Shown: piece by piece, positions 46,283 through 55,551 of the stretch
Numbering within the stretch: the stretch's first letter is position 1
Layout of the letters: each line of letters starts with the position of its first letter
Origin: Mycobacterium avium subsp. avium
Lineage (GTDB): Bacteria; Actinomycetota; Actinomycetes; Mycobacteriales; Mycobacteriaceae
Reading direction: 5' to 3'
DNA: 64,000 nt
Assembly: GCF_009741445.1 (NCBI RefSeq)
Contig: NZ_CP046507.1
Location: forward strand, 2,790,001 to 2,854,000
Translations under genes and position numbers: made by a program
The notes under the pieces: model-generated
Told to the model about the DNA's origin: nothing
Seen by the model: the letters and a program-made list of their open reading frames with translations, nothing else
Database searches by the model: none

Positions 46283-46779
46283 GGGGCCTCCTGGTCGCTT
46301 GGGCGCTTCTGCACCAGCGTGGTGCGCACGGCGCGGGCCACGACGTCGCCGTGCTGGTTGCGCCCGGTGTGCTCGAGGGTGACGATGCCCTCGCCGGGCC
46401 GGCTCTTGGACTCGCGCTTGCCGGTGCAGACGGTTTCGGCGTAGAGGGTGTCGCCGTGGAAGACGGGCTTGGGGAACGACACCTCGGAGAAGCCCAGGTT
46501 GGCCACGATGGTGCCGAGCGTCAGCTGCGACACCGACAGCCCCACCAGGGTGGACAGGGTGAACATGGAGTTCACCAGCCGCTCGCCGCGAAAGCCCGGC
46601 TGCTGCGCGGCCCAGGCCGCGTCGAGGTGCAGCGACTGGGTGTTCATGGTCAGCGTGGTGAACAAGACGTTGTCGGCCTCGGTGATCGTGCGACCGGGGC
46701 GGTGCAGGTAGGTGGTGCCGATCTCGAACTCTTCGAACCACAAGCCGCGCTGGACAACCGATTTGACTGGTTCGCTCAT
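46279..46779 (-). CDS. MaoC-like (R)-specific enoyl-CoA hydratase
   Basis: 166 residues with the hotdog MaoC domain: [19 protein letters not shown] holds the usual Asp, and [26 protein letters not shown] the second strand set. [16 protein letters not shown] at the start is typical of mesaconyl-CoA/R-hydratases. Corresponds to Rv2499c (about 185 recalled). ATG at 46779 overlaps the fadE19 stop as ATGA. Being fused by overlap to CitE, a pair hydratase plus lyase is likely, acting on the same beta-hydroxyacyl-CoA. Confidence 0.92.
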   Translation of the reverse strand: MSEPVKSVVQRGLWFEEFEIGTTYLHRPGRTITEADNVLFTTLTMNTQSLHLDAAWAAQQPGFRGERLVNSMFTLSTLVGLSVSQLTLGTIVANLGFSEVSFPKPVFHGDTLYAETVCTGKRESKSRPGEGIVTLEHTGRNQHGDVVARAVRTTLVQKRPSDQEAP

Positions 46780-47942
46780 GACAGCCCCAGCGAGCGGGCG
46801 ATGAGCATCAGCTGCACCTCGGTGGTGCCCTCGCCGATTTCGAGGATCTTGCTGTCGCGGTAGTGACGGGCCACCGGATATTCGTTCATGAAGCCGTAGC
46901 CGCCATGGATCTGGGTTGCGTCGCGGGCGTTGTCCATCGCCGCTTCCGACGCGATCATCTTCGCGATCGCCGCCTCCTTCTTGAAGGGCTTGCCCGCCAA
47001 CATCTTTGCAGCCGCATCGTAGTACGCGGTGCGGGCCACGTGGGCACGCGCCTCCATTCGGGCGATCTTGAAGCTGATCGCCTGATAGCTACCGATCGGT
47101 TGACCGAACGACTGGCGCTCCTTGGCGTACTTGACGCTCTCGTCGACGCAGCCCTGCGCGGCGCCGGTCGCCAGTGCGGCGATCGCGATGCGGCCCTCGT
47201 CCAGGATGGACAGGAAGTTCGCGTAGCCCGTCCCGCGGGCCCCGAGCAGGTTCTCTTCCGGCACCCGGGCGTCGGAAAAACTCAGCGGGTGGGTGTCCGA
47301 CGCGTTCCAGCCCACCTTGCTGTAGACCGGTTCGACGGTGAATCCCGGTGTGCCGCTGGGCACGATGATGGTGGAGATCTCCTTCTTGTCCGCGCCGACC
47401 GTGCCGGTGACGGCGGTGACGGTGACCAGCGAGGTGATGTCGGTTCCCGAGTTGGTGATGAATTGCTTGCTGCCGTTGATCACCCATTCGCCGTCCTCGA
47501 GCCGGGCGGTGGTGCGGGTGGCGCCGGCGTCGGAACCGGCGCCCGGCTCGGTGAGCCCGAAGCCGGCCAGCGCCCGCCCGGCCGTCAAGTCCGGCAGCCA
47601 CTTGCGTTTCTGTTCCTCGTTGCCGAACCGGTAGATCGGCATGGCGCCCAGGCTGACCCCGGCCTCCAGGGTGATGGCCACCGACTGGTCGACCTTGCCC
47701 AGTTCCTCCAGCGCCAGCGACAGCGCGAAGTAGTCACCGCCCATGCCGCCGTACTCCTCGGGGAAGGGCAGGCCGAACAGGCCCATCTCCCCCATCTTGG
47801 CGACGACCTCGTACGGAAAGCTGTGTTCCTCATCGTGTTTAGCTGACACGGGGGCGACGACGGTCCGCGCGAACTCGGCGACGGTGTCGCGCAGGTCCTG
47901 GTATTCCTTGGGCAGCGTTCCCGCGGTGATGGATGTGGTCAT
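46776..47942 (-). CDS. fadE19: Acyl-CoA dehydrogenase
   Basis: FAD enzyme of the acyl-CoA dehydrogenase family, probably acting on branched short-chain acyl-CoA (isovaleryl-, isobutyryl- or 2-methylbutyryl-CoA), given its place next to bkd. 388 residues (Rv2500c 394 recalled). [18 protein letters not shown] (FAD-contact TEP/GSD) lies near 135; the C-terminal [19 protein letters not shown] near 355 and the RD motif follow. The catalytic Glu in this subfamily lies in the 240-260 segment. ATG at 47942 with AAGGACGAG upstream; it overlaps the accA1 stop (ATGA). Confidence 0.95.
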   Translation of the reverse strand: MTTSITAGTLPKEYQDLRDTVAEFARTVVAPVSAKHDEEHSFPYEVVAKMGEMGLFGLPFPEEYGGMGGDYFALSLALEELGKVDQSVAITLEAGVSLGAMPIYRFGNEEQKRKWLPDLTAGRALAGFGLTEPGAGSDAGATRTTARLEDGEWVINGSKQFITNSGTDITSLVTVTAVTGTVGADKKEISTIIVPSGTPGFTVEPVYSKVGWNASDTHPLSFSDARVPEENLLGARGTGYANFLSILDEGRIAIAALATGAAQGCVDESVKYAKERQSFGQPIGSYQAISFKIARMEARAHVARTAYYDAAAKMLAGKPFKKEAAIAKMIASEAAMDNARDATQIHGGYGFMNEYPVARHYRDSKILEIGEGTTEVQLMLIARSLGLS

Positions 47943-49963
47943 GTCTCGTCCTTACTCGAATCGGCCGGCGGGTCGGATTCCTCGGGCACCACCCGGGCCA
48001 GCACCTGGTCCACGCTCACCTGGTCGCCGACGCAGACCAGCACCTCCACCCGTCCGGAAACCGGCGCGGCCAGCGAGTGCTCCATCTTCATCGCCTCCAC
48101 GACGACCACCACGTCGCCTTCGGAAACGTCGCTGCCCGAAGGGGTTTGGACGGCGATCACGCTGCCCGGCATCGGGCTGAGGATCTCGGCCCGCTGCGGG
48201 CCGGCGGCGCGGTGAATGGTGGTCTGTTCGGCCTCGCGCAGGTGCCAGGTTCCTCGCTCGTCGGCGATCCACAGGTGCCGGTCGGCCTCGGCCCAGCGGT
48301 AGTCGCGGCGCCGGCCGTCAAGCGTCACACTGATCCGGTCCGGCCCGAGATGCGCGCTGGCCGAAAGCCTTTCGCCGGCACCGACCTGTACTTCGGCGGC
48401 CTCGGGTGGCCCCCACACCGACACCGTCTCGGTGCGCAGCGCGGTGCGCATGTCGGTGCGGACCGGCGCCGGGCTACCGCCGGCCCGCCACCCCGTCGGC
48501 GCCGCCCAGGGGTTGCCGGCGAAGCGTCGCGCCCGGGCGGCCAGCGCCGATTGCCGGTACAGCCCGGCCGCGGCGAGCACGTCGTCGGGTGCGGGCAGCG
48601 GCGCGAAGTCGGCCAGCCGCGCATCCAGCAGCGCGGTGTCCAGATCGCCGGCGCGTACCCGTTGGTCGGCCAGCAGGAAGCGCAGGAACTCGACGTTGGT
48701 CTGGACGCCCAGGATCGCGGTGTGGCTCAACGCCCGGTCGAGTCTGGCCAGCGCCTCGTCGCGGTCGGCCCCGTGGGCGATCACCTTGCTCAGCATCGGG
48801 TCGTAGTCGCTGCCCACCACGGTGCCGGGCAGCAGCGAGGAGTCGACCCGCACGCCGTCACCGGACGGCTCGGAGACGCCGAGCACCCGGCCGCCGGTGG
48901 GCAGGAAGCCCCGCGCCGGATCCTCGGCGTACACCCGGGCCTCGATCGCGTGCCCACGCAGTTCGATGTCGTCCTGGGCGAACACCAGCTTCTCGCCGGC
49001 GGCCACCCGCAGCTGCCATTCCACCAGGTCCAGCCCGGTCACCGCCTCGGTGACCGGATGCTCGACCTGCAGCCGCGTGTTCATCTCCATGAAGAAGAAC
49101 TCGTCGGGCCGATCGGCGGAGACGATGAACTCCACCGTGCCGGCGCCGACGTAGTCGACGCTGCGGGCGGTATTGCAGGCGGCCGCCCCGATCCGCGCCC
49201 GCGTCGCCGGGTCGAGCAGCGGCGACGGCGCCTCCTCGATGACCTTTTGATGGCGCCGCTGCAGGCTGCACTCGCGTTCGCCGAGATGCACGACGTTGCC
49301 GTGCGTGTCGGCCAGGATCTGCACCTCGATGTGCCTGGGGCGCAACACAAATCGTTCCAGAAACAGCGTGTCGTCGCCGAACGACGTGGCGGCCTCGCGG
49401 CGCGCGCCCACCAGCGCCTCGCGCAGCCTGCCCGGTTCTTCCACCAGGCGCATGCCCTTGCCGCCGCCGCCCGCCGACGGCTTGATCAGCACCGGGTAGC
49501 CGATCTCCTCGGCGGCGGCCACCAATTCGTCGTCGCCCAGCCCCGGTTTGGCCACCCCGGGCACCACCGGGACGTCGAATTCGGCGACGGCGTTCTTGGC
49601 GGTGATCTTGTCGCCCATCACCTGGATCGCCCGTGCCGGCGGGCCGAGGAACACCACCCCGGCCCGTTCGCATGCCGCAGCGAAATCGGCGTTCTCGGAG
49701 AGGAATCCGTACCCGGGATGGATCGCCTGCGCCCCGGTGCGCGTCGCCGCCTCGACGACCTTGTCGATGTTCAGGTAGCTGTCCCGGGCCGCGGCCGGCC
49801 CCAGCCGCACCGCTTCGTCGGCCTCGAGCACATGCCGCGCAGCGGCGTCGGGATCGCTGTAGACGGCGACCGACCGGATGCCCAGCCGGTGCAGGGTGCG
49901 GATCACCCGCACCGCGATCTCGCCGCGGTTGGCCACCAATACCGTTTCGAACACTGCACTCAC
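47939..49963 (-). CDS. accA1: Acyl-CoA carboxylase alpha subunit (biotin carboxylase - biotin carrier fusion)
   Basis: 674 residues. Biotin carboxylase domain: [16 protein letters not shown], the ATP-grasp loop [27 protein letters not shown]. Biotinoyl domain at the end with the EAMKMEH lysine for biotin. With AccD1 it is reported as the 3-methylcrotonyl-CoA carboxylase of M. tuberculosis leucine breakdown. I chose GTG 49963, which overlaps the accD1 stop as GTGA. GTG 49954 (VFETVL) corresponds to the M. tuberculosis start I recall. The frame open to 50074 is inside accD1 and not used. Confidence 0.95.
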   Translation of the reverse strand: MSAVFETVLVANRGEIAVRVIRTLHRLGIRSVAVYSDPDAAARHVLEADEAVRLGPAAARDSYLNIDKVVEAATRTGAQAIHPGYGFLSENADFAAACERAGVVFLGPPARAIQVMGDKITAKNAVAEFDVPVVPGVAKPGLGDDELVAAAEEIGYPVLIKPSAGGGGKGMRLVEEPGRLREALVGARREAATSFGDDTLFLERFVLRPRHIEVQILADTHGNVVHLGERECSLQRRHQKVIEEAPSPLLDPATRARIGAAACNTARSVDYVGAGTVEFIVSADRPDEFFFMEMNTRLQVEHPVTEAVTGLDLVEWQLRVAAGEKLVFAQDDIELRGHAIEARVYAEDPARGFLPTGGRVLGVSEPSGDGVRVDSSLLPGTVVGSDYDPMLSKVIAHGADRDEALARLDRALSHTAILGVQTNVEFLRFLLADQRVRAGDLDTALLDARLADFAPLPAPDDVLAAAGLYRQSALAARARRFAGNPWAAPTGWRAGGSPAPVRTDMRTALRTETVSVWGPPEAAEVQVGAGERLSASAHLGPDRISVTLDGRRRDYRWAEADRHLWIADERGTWHLREAEQTTIHRAAGPQRAEILSPMPGSVIAVQTPSGSDVSEGDVVVVVEAMKMEHSLAAPVSGRVEVLVCVGDQVSVDQVLARVVPEESDPPADSSKDET

Positions 49964-51561
49964 ATCCGGAAGACGCCGTAGCCGACGGGCTCCAACGGCG
50001 CCTGCGCGCACACCGAAAGAGCAAGCCCGACAAAGGTTCTGGTGTCGGCCGGGTCGATGATCCCATCGTCCCACAGCCGGGCGGTCGAATAGTAGGGGTT
50101 GCCCTGGTCCTCGTACTGCGCCCGGATAGGCGCCTTGAACGCCTCTTCCTCCTCGGCCGACCAGGGCTTGCCGGCCGCGGTGAGCTGCTCACCGCGCACG
50201 GTGGCCAGCACCGAGGCGGCCTGCTCGCCGCCCATCACCGAGATCCGGGCGTTGGGCCACATCCACAGGAAGCGCGGCGAGTAGGCCCGCCCGCACATCG
50301 AATAATTGCCCGCGCCATAGGATCCGCCGATCACCACGGTCAGCTTGGGCACCCGCGCGCAGGCGACGGCGGTGACCATCTTGGCGCCGTGCTTGGCGAT
50401 GCCGCCGGCCTCGTAGTCGCGTCCCACCATGAACCCGGCGATGTTCTGCAGGAACAGCAGCGGCACCTTGCGTTTGTCGCAGAGCTCGATGAAATGTGCT
50501 CCCTTCAAAGCGGATTCGCTGAACAGCACACCGTTGTTGGCGACGATGCCCACCGGGTGGCCGTGGATGTGGGCGAACCCGGTCACCAGCGTCTTGCCGT
50601 AATTGGCCTTGAATTCGCTGAATTCGCCGCCGTCGACCAACCGCACGATCACCTCGTGCACGTCGTAGGGCACCCGCGGGTCGGGCGGCACCACGTCGTA
50701 GAGCTCGTTCTGCGCGGCCTTGGGCGGGACCGGGGTGCGCACCTGCCACGGGCTCGGCTCGCGCGGGCCGAAGGTGGCCGCGATCGAGCGGACGATCCGC
50801 AGCGCGTGCTCGTCGTCGTCGGCGAGGTGATCGGTCACCCCGGAGATACGCGAGTGCAGGTCGCCGCCGCCCAGTTCCTCGGCCGACACCACCTCTCCGG
50901 TCGCCGCCTTGACCAGCGGCGGGCCGCCCAGAAAAATCGTGCCCTGCTCGCGCACGATGACGGCTTCGTCGCTCATCGCCGGCACGTAGGCGCCGCCGGC
51001 CGTGCAGGAGCCCAGCACCGCCGCCACTTGCGGAATTCCCTTGGCGCTCATGGTCGCCTGGTTGTAGAAGATGCGGCCGAAATGCTCGCGGTCGGGGAAC
51101 ACCTCGTCTTGGCGCGGCAAGAAGGCGCCGCCGGAGTCGACCAGGTAGATGCACGGCAGCCGGTTCTGCAGCGCCACCTCCTGGGCGCGCAGGTGTTTTT
51201 TGACCGTCATCGGGTAGTAGGTGCCGCCCTTGACCGTCGCGTCGTTGGCGACAATCACGCACTCGCGCTCGGACACCCGGCCGATCCCGGTGATGATTCC
51301 GGCTCCCGGGGATTCGTCGTCGTACATGCCGTCGGCGGCCAGCGGCGAGAGTTCCAGGAAAGGGCTACCCGGGTCGAGCAGGCGGTCCACCCGTTCGCGG
51401 GGCAGCAGCTTTCCGCGGCTGACGTGGCGTTCGCGGGCACGCTCGTTGCCGCCCAACGCGGCCGCGGCCAGCTTGGCATTCAACTCGCCGACCAGCCGGC
51501 GGTGCTCGTCGGCGAACGACACCGGGTCAGCCTTCGCGGGTGCGGCCATCACCTTGTCCAT
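49960..51561 (-). CDS. accD1: Acyl-CoA carboxylase beta subunit (carboxyltransferase)
   Basis: The carboxyltransferase partner of AccA1. 533 residues; Rv2502c is recalled at 529. It has acyl-CoA-site loops [13 protein letters not shown] and [16 protein letters not shown], and the C-terminal [20 protein letters not shown] with the second oxyanion. ATG at 51561, AAGGAGG upstream; the open frame to 51678 includes the operator and is not coding. First gene of the minus-strand catabolic operon, directly controlled by the two palindromes upstream. In M. tuberculosis scoA/scoB and fadD35 lie between the regulator and this gene; they are missing here. Confidence 0.95.
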   Translation of the reverse strand: MDKVMAAPAKADPVSFADEHRRLVGELNAKLAAAALGGNERARERHVSRGKLLPRERVDRLLDPGSPFLELSPLAADGMYDDESPGAGIITGIGRVSERECVIVANDATVKGGTYYPMTVKKHLRAQEVALQNRLPCIYLVDSGGAFLPRQDEVFPDREHFGRIFYNQATMSAKGIPQVAAVLGSCTAGGAYVPAMSDEAVIVREQGTIFLGGPPLVKAATGEVVSAEELGGGDLHSRISGVTDHLADDDEHALRIVRSIAATFGPREPSPWQVRTPVPPKAAQNELYDVVPPDPRVPYDVHEVIVRLVDGGEFSEFKANYGKTLVTGFAHIHGHPVGIVANNGVLFSESALKGAHFIELCDKRKVPLLFLQNIAGFMVGRDYEAGGIAKHGAKMVTAVACARVPKLTVVIGGSYGAGNYSMCGRAYSPRFLWMWPNARISVMGGEQAASVLATVRGEQLTAAGKPWSAEEEEAFKAPIRAQYEDQGNPYYSTARLWDDGIIDPADTRTFVGLALSVCAQAPLEPVGYGVFRM

Positions 51562-51601
51562 CGCCGCAGCAGCCTCCTTGCCGTCGGGCGGTCGGAGCTT
51601 T

Positions 51602-51621
51602 GAGTTAATTCTGATTAACTC
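51602..51621. promoter_or_regulatory. Palindromic operator 1, between accD1 and bkaR
   Basis: GAGTTAATTCTGATTAACTC is a perfect 8+4+8 palindrome, 40 bp upstream of the accD1 start. A near-identical copy lies 82 bp away. The pair is the expected binding site of the adjacent TetR regulator. Confidence 0.85.
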
Positions 51622-51683
51622 GGTGGTCGAGAATACCATCGTCGCCGTTGCCGGTCCAGGGAGCGGGCACCGCGGCACGATAC

Positions 51684-51703
51684 GAGTTAATTGCGAATAA
51701 CTC
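51684..51703. promoter_or_regulatory. Palindromic operator 2, upstream of bkaR
   Basis: GAGTTAATTGCGAATAACTC has outer arms GAGTTA/TAACTC identical to operator 1 with two central changes. An extra C-G pair at 51683/51704 lengthens its stem. It is 40 bp upstream of the bkaR start, mirroring the 40-bp distance of operator 1 from accD1, so each palindrome probably covers one of the two divergent promoters. Confidence 0.85.
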
Positions 51704-51743
51704 GTGCTAGGTTGGGCGGGATCGACACAGACGGAGGTCCGTC

Positions 51744-52400
51744 ATGACAACGTCTGCCTCCGAAAGTCGGGCCGGCGGCGCGCAGCCGCCAAATCGGCGG
51801 AGCCAGTTGAAGTCTGACCGCCGGCTCCAGCTACTGTCCGCCGCCGAGCGGCTGTTCGCCGAGCGCGGTTTCCTGGCGGTGCGGCTGGAAGACATCGGCG
51901 CCTCGGCCGGCGTCAGCGGTCCGGCCATCTACCGGCACTTCCCCAACAAGGAGTCGCTGCTGGTCGAATTGCTGGTCGGGATCAGCACTCGGCTGCTCGC
52001 CGGCGCCCGGCAGGTCCGCGCCCGCAGTGCCGATGCCGCCGCCGCGCTGGACGGCCTGATCGACTTCCACCTCGACTTCGCCCTGAACGAACCCGACCTG
52101 ATCCGGATCCAGGACCGCGACCTCGCCTACCTGCCCAAGCCGGCCGAGAGGCAGGTGCGCAAGGCGCAACGGCAGTACGTCGAGGTTTGGGTGGGGGTGT
52201 TGCGCGAGCTGAACCCCGAGCTGGCCGAGGCCGATGCCCGGCTGACCGCGCACGCCGTGTTCGGCCTGCTCAATTCGACACCGCACAGCATGAAGTCCCA
52301 GGATTCCGGGCGCGGCAAGCCGGCCCGCGCCGCCCGATCGCGCGCCATCATGCGGGCCATGACGGTCGCTGCGCTGGCGGCGGGAAACCAGTGCCCGTGA
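51744..52400 (+). CDS. bkaR: TetR-family transcriptional repressor of the branched-chain catabolic operon
   Basis: 218 residues, homologous to Rv2506, reported as BkaR, repressor of the branched-chain keto-acid genes. The N-terminal HTH is RRLQLLSAAERLFAERGFLA with the recognition part VRLEDIGASAGVSGPAIYRHF; the rest is an all-helical ligand domain of unknown ligand (an acyl-CoA is plausible). ATG at 51744 with GGAGGT upstream. It is divergent from accD1 and has an operator before its own start, implying autoregulation. Length compares with 215 in M. tuberculosis. Confidence 0.93.
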   Translation: MTTSASESRAGGAQPPNRRSQLKSDRRLQLLSAAERLFAERGFLAVRLEDIGASAGVSGPAIYRHFPNKESLLVELLVGISTRLLAGARQVRARSADAAAALDGLIDFHLDFALNEPDLIRIQDRDLAYLPKPAERQVRKAQRQYVEVWVGVLRELNPELAEADARLTAHAVFGLLNSTPHSMKSQDSGRGKPARAARSRAIMRAMTVAALAAGNQCP

Positions 52401-52469
52401 GCCCGCCGTCGTAAGGTGAGTCAGGGCGTCAGCGCCGAGCCCGGGTACCCTGCAAGCCATGAGGTGGAC

Positions 52470-53225
52470 ATGAACGATTCACGTCCCACCGAGCGGTTCA
52501 GTCCGCCGCAGCCGCGGTACTCGCCGTCCGTCGATCCGGCGTATGCCGACCAGACTCCGTACGCGCCCACCTACGGCCCGACGATGTCACCCTGGGCGCC
52601 CGCCGCGAACGAAACCAACCCGACCAAGCAGCTGCCCGCCTACTGGCAGCAGGAGCTTCCCCCGGGCGGCGACCCGCACGCCCCGGGCATGGCTCCGCCG
52701 CCGGGCGAGCCGAAATCGCCTCGCGGGCTGTGGATCGCCGCGGGCGCGGCGGTGCTGCTGGTGGTCGCCCTGGTGATCGCGCTGGTGCTCGCCAACGACG
52801 CGATCAAGACGCAGACCGCGGTGCCGCCGTTGCCGGCCATGCCGGAGCCGAGCCCGGAGACGCCGACGACGTCGACGCACAGGTCGCCCTCGCTCATCCC
52901 GGCGCCGATACCGCCCACCAGCGAGCCCGAGCCGCCCACCGCGACGACCGGCCCGGCCGCGATGCAGGACGTCGTCTACTCCGTGTCCGGGGAGGGCCGG
53001 GCGATCAGCATCATGTACATCGACACCGGCGACCTCATCCAGACCGAATTCAATGTCGCGTTGCCGTGGAGCAAGCAGGTCAGCCTGTCCAAGTCCGCCG
53101 TGCACCCGGCCAACGTCACGATCGTCAACATCGGTCACAGCGTCACCTGCACCGTGACCGTCAACGGGGTTCAGGTCAGCAGACGCGTCGGCGGGGGGTT
53201 GACCATCTGCGACGCCCGCGGCTGA
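52470..53225 (+). CDS. MmpS-like membrane-anchored protein
   Basis: About 251 residues. Residues 1-85 are cytoplasmic, Pro/Tyr-rich (SPPQPRYSPS, PYAPTYGPT). One transmembrane helix follows, LWIAAGAAVLLVVALVIALVLA. Then a proline/Thr-rich linker (PPLPAMPEPSPETPTTST) and a C-terminal beta-domain like MmpS proteins: VVYSVSGEGRAISIMYID and CTVTVNGVQVSRRVGGG, with two cysteines. It is longer than MmpS and not beside an mmpL. Corresponds by place to Rv2507 (273 recalled). Start ATG 52470 with GAGGTGG upstream. Role unknown. Confidence 0.82.
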   Translation: MNDSRPTERFSPPQPRYSPSVDPAYADQTPYAPTYGPTMSPWAPAANETNPTKQLPAYWQQELPPGGDPHAPGMAPPPGEPKSPRGLWIAAGAAVLLVVALVIALVLANDAIKTQTAVPPLPAMPEPSPETPTTSTHRSPSLIPAPIPPTSEPEPPTATTGPAAMQDVVYSVSGEGRAISIMYIDTGDLIQTEFNVALPWSKQVSLSKSAVHPANVTIVNIGHSVTCTVTVNGVQVSRRVGGGLTICDARG

Positions 53226-53331
53226 GCGGACATCGCGGCCCGCCGACCGTGGGGCCTATGCACGATTGCCCGCGCGCGGACGGACGTATCCCCCACACTC
53301 GGCGCGGCGGCGGCAGGTCGCCGTGGCGGCG

Positions 53332-54672
53332 TCATGCCGCTTCGACGGCGACGGGGGCGCGGCGCGGGACCCGCACCGCGAGCATGGCCAGCAGCCCGGC
53401 GGTCAGCACCAGCGAGATCCCGCCGAGGCCGGCGCGCACCGCCCCGAACGCGTCGACGAACACCGAGAACAGCCACGGCGCCACGAACGACACCGCCCGC
53501 CCGGTCATGGTGTAGAGGCCGAACGCGACGCCTTCCCTGCCGTGCTTGGCCATCTGCAGCAGCAGGGCGCGCGACGACGATTGCGACGGCCCGATGAACA
53601 TGCACAGCAGCAGGCCACAGGCCCAGAACGCCACCGGCCCGGACAACGCCATCAGGGTCAGCCCCAGCACGACGATGGCCAGCAGGGACGCGACGATGAC
53701 GGGCTTGGATCCGACCCGGTGGTCGACGAAACCGCCCAGCACCGCACCCACGGCGGCCACCACGCTGGCCGCCACCCCGAACACCAGCACGTCGGCCTGG
53801 GAGATGCCGTAGACGTTGACGCCGAGCACCGCGCCGAAGGCGAAGATCGCCGCCAGTCCGTCCCGGAACAGCGCGCTGGCGAACAGGAAGTACACCAGGT
53901 TGCGATCGCGCCGCCATTCCTCGCGGACCTCGGTCCACAGCTTGCGATATCCGCCCAGCATGCTCGTCGGCCGATACCCCTCGGCGGACTCGGTGAACCG
54001 GTGCGCGACGAACAGCAACGGCAGCGCGAACAGCGCCAACCAGGCCGCGGCCACCAGCATCGCCTCTCGGACATAAAGCCCGTCGCGCAACGGAACTCGC
54101 AGCAGCCCGCGCGTGGCATCCGGGCCCGAACCCGATCCGGCGATGAAGCCGGTGTAGATCACCAGCAACAGCAGGACGCTGCCGACATAGCCCGCCGCCC
54201 AGCCGAACCCGGAGATCCGACCGGCGGTGCGCGGCGTCGAGAGCTGGCGCAGCATGGCGTTGTACGGGACGCTGGCCAAATCGCCGCAGGCCGCCGTCGC
54301 CCCCAGCAGCACCAGGCCCGCCCACAGATAGCCGGGCCGATCGCGGATGAAGAACATCGAGCCGGTCAACGTCACCGCCAACGCGGTCAACACGCTCAGC
54401 GCCACCCGCCGCCGATGCGGCGACTCCACCCACACGCCGACGGCGGGCGCCAGCAGCGCGACCGTCAACCCGGCGATGGCCGCCGCCCGGCCCAGCCAAC
54501 TCGCCGGCGTGGTGCTGCCGCCGATGCCCACGCCAACACTGCTGGTCAAATAGACGGCGAAGACGAAGGTGGCCACGATCGCGTTCAGCCCGGTCGAGCC
54601 GCAATCCCAGAGCGCCCACGCCACCACCCGCGATCGCACGGGGGCGGCGGCACGCGACTCCGGCTGGCTCAT
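53332..54672 (-). CDS. Major facilitator superfamily permease (UMF1-type, Atg22-like)
   Basis: 446 residues, 12 predicted hydrophobic segments; corresponds to Rv2508c (445 recalled). The features WALWDCGSTGLNAIVATFVFAVYL, GDLASVPYNAMLRQL and FIGPSQSSSRALLLQMA are typical of the UMF1/Atg22-like MFS subfamily, which exports small solutes. The substrate is not indicated. ATG at 54672; the frame continues to 55392 but that is antisense to cmrA. Divergent from cmrA (69-bp gap) and convergent with the MmpS-like gene. Confidence 0.9.
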   Translation of the reverse strand: MSQPESRAAAPVRSRVVAWALWDCGSTGLNAIVATFVFAVYLTSSVGVGIGGSTTPASWLGRAAAIAGLTVALLAPAVGVWVESPHRRRVALSVLTALAVTLTGSMFFIRDRPGYLWAGLVLLGATAACGDLASVPYNAMLRQLSTPRTAGRISGFGWAAGYVGSVLLLLVIYTGFIAGSGSGPDATRGLLRVPLRDGLYVREAMLVAAAWLALFALPLLFVAHRFTESAEGYRPTSMLGGYRKLWTEVREEWRRDRNLVYFLFASALFRDGLAAIFAFGAVLGVNVYGISQADVLVFGVAASVVAAVGAVLGGFVDHRVGSKPVIVASLLAIVVLGLTLMALSGPVAFWACGLLLCMFIGPSQSSSRALLLQMAKHGREGVAFGLYTMTGRAVSFVAPWLFSVFVDAFGAVRAGLGGISLVLTAGLLAMLAVRVPRRAPVAVEAA

Positions 54673-54741
54673 GCCCGGCAACTCTATCGGCGCCGGCGAT
54701 CGCCTGCCGATCGCCGTTCGCGCGCTGTCTACGATTGGCGC

Positions 54742-55548
54742 ATGCCGATCCCCGCTCCCAGCCCCGAGGCGCGCGCGGTTGTCACCGGAGCGTCGCAGAA
54801 CATCGGTGAAGCGCTCGCAACCGAACTCGCCGCCCGCGGGCACCATCTGATCGTCACCGCGCGACGGGAGGACCTGCTCAAGGACCTGGCCGCCCGGCTG
54901 ACCGAGAAGTACCGGGTCACCGTCGAGGTGCGCCCGGCCGATCTGGCAGACGCGGGCGAGCGGGCCACCCTGTGCGACGAGCTGGCCGCGCGGCCCATCT
55001 CGGTGTTGTGCGCCAACGCCGGCACCGCAACCTTCGGTCCCGTCGCCACCCTCGACCCGGCCGGCGAGAAGGCCCAGGTGCAGCTGAATGTCCTTGGGGT
55101 GCATGACCTTACGCTGGCGGTGCTGCCCGGCATGGTGGAGCGCCGCGCCGGCGGCATCCTGATTTCCGGTTCGGCGGCCGGCAACTCGCCGATCCCCTAC
55201 AACGCCACCTACGCGGCCACCAAGGCCTTCGTCAACACGTTCAGCGAGTCGCTGCGCGGGGAACTCCGCGGCTCCGGGGTGCATGTGACGCTGTTGGCGC
55301 CCGGCCCGGTGCGCACCGACCTGCCCGACGACGCCGAGGCCTCGATCGTCGAGCGGCTGGTGCCCGACTTCTTGTGGATCTCCACCGAGCACACCGCCCG
55401 GGTATCGCTGGATGCGTTGGGCCGCAACAAGATGCGCGTCGTGCCCGGTCTGACGTCCAAGGCCATGTCGGTGGCCAGCGGGTATGCCCCGCGCGCCATC
55501 GTGGCGCCCATTGTGGGCAGCTTCTACAAGAAGCTGGGCGGCGGGTAG
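54742..55548 (+). CDS. cmrA: Short-chain dehydrogenase, mycolate reductase (CmrA)
   Basis: Reduces the beta-keto group of newly condensed mycolate to the hydroxyl, an envelope-building step described for C. glutamicum CmrA and its mycobacterial homologue Rv2509. 268 residues, the length recalled for Rv2509. NADP site TGASQNIGEALA at about 15-26; catalytic Ser in ILISGSAAGN, and YAATKAF with Tyr and Lys. ATG at 54742. The convergent ATPase gene stops three bases after its stop. Function is supported by family and position; no other mycolate gene is in this window. Confidence 0.88.
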   Translation: MPIPAPSPEARAVVTGASQNIGEALATELAARGHHLIVTARREDLLKDLAARLTEKYRVTVEVRPADLADAGERATLCDELAARPISVLCANAGTATFGPVATLDPAGEKAQVQLNVLGVHDLTLAVLPGMVERRAGGILISGSAAGNSPIPYNATYAATKAFVNTFSESLRGELRGSGVHVTLLAPGPVRTDLPDDAEASIVERLVPDFLWISTEHTARVSLDALGRNKMRVVPGLTSKAMSVASGYAPRAIVAPIVGSFYKKLGGG

Positions 55549-55551
55549 GCG

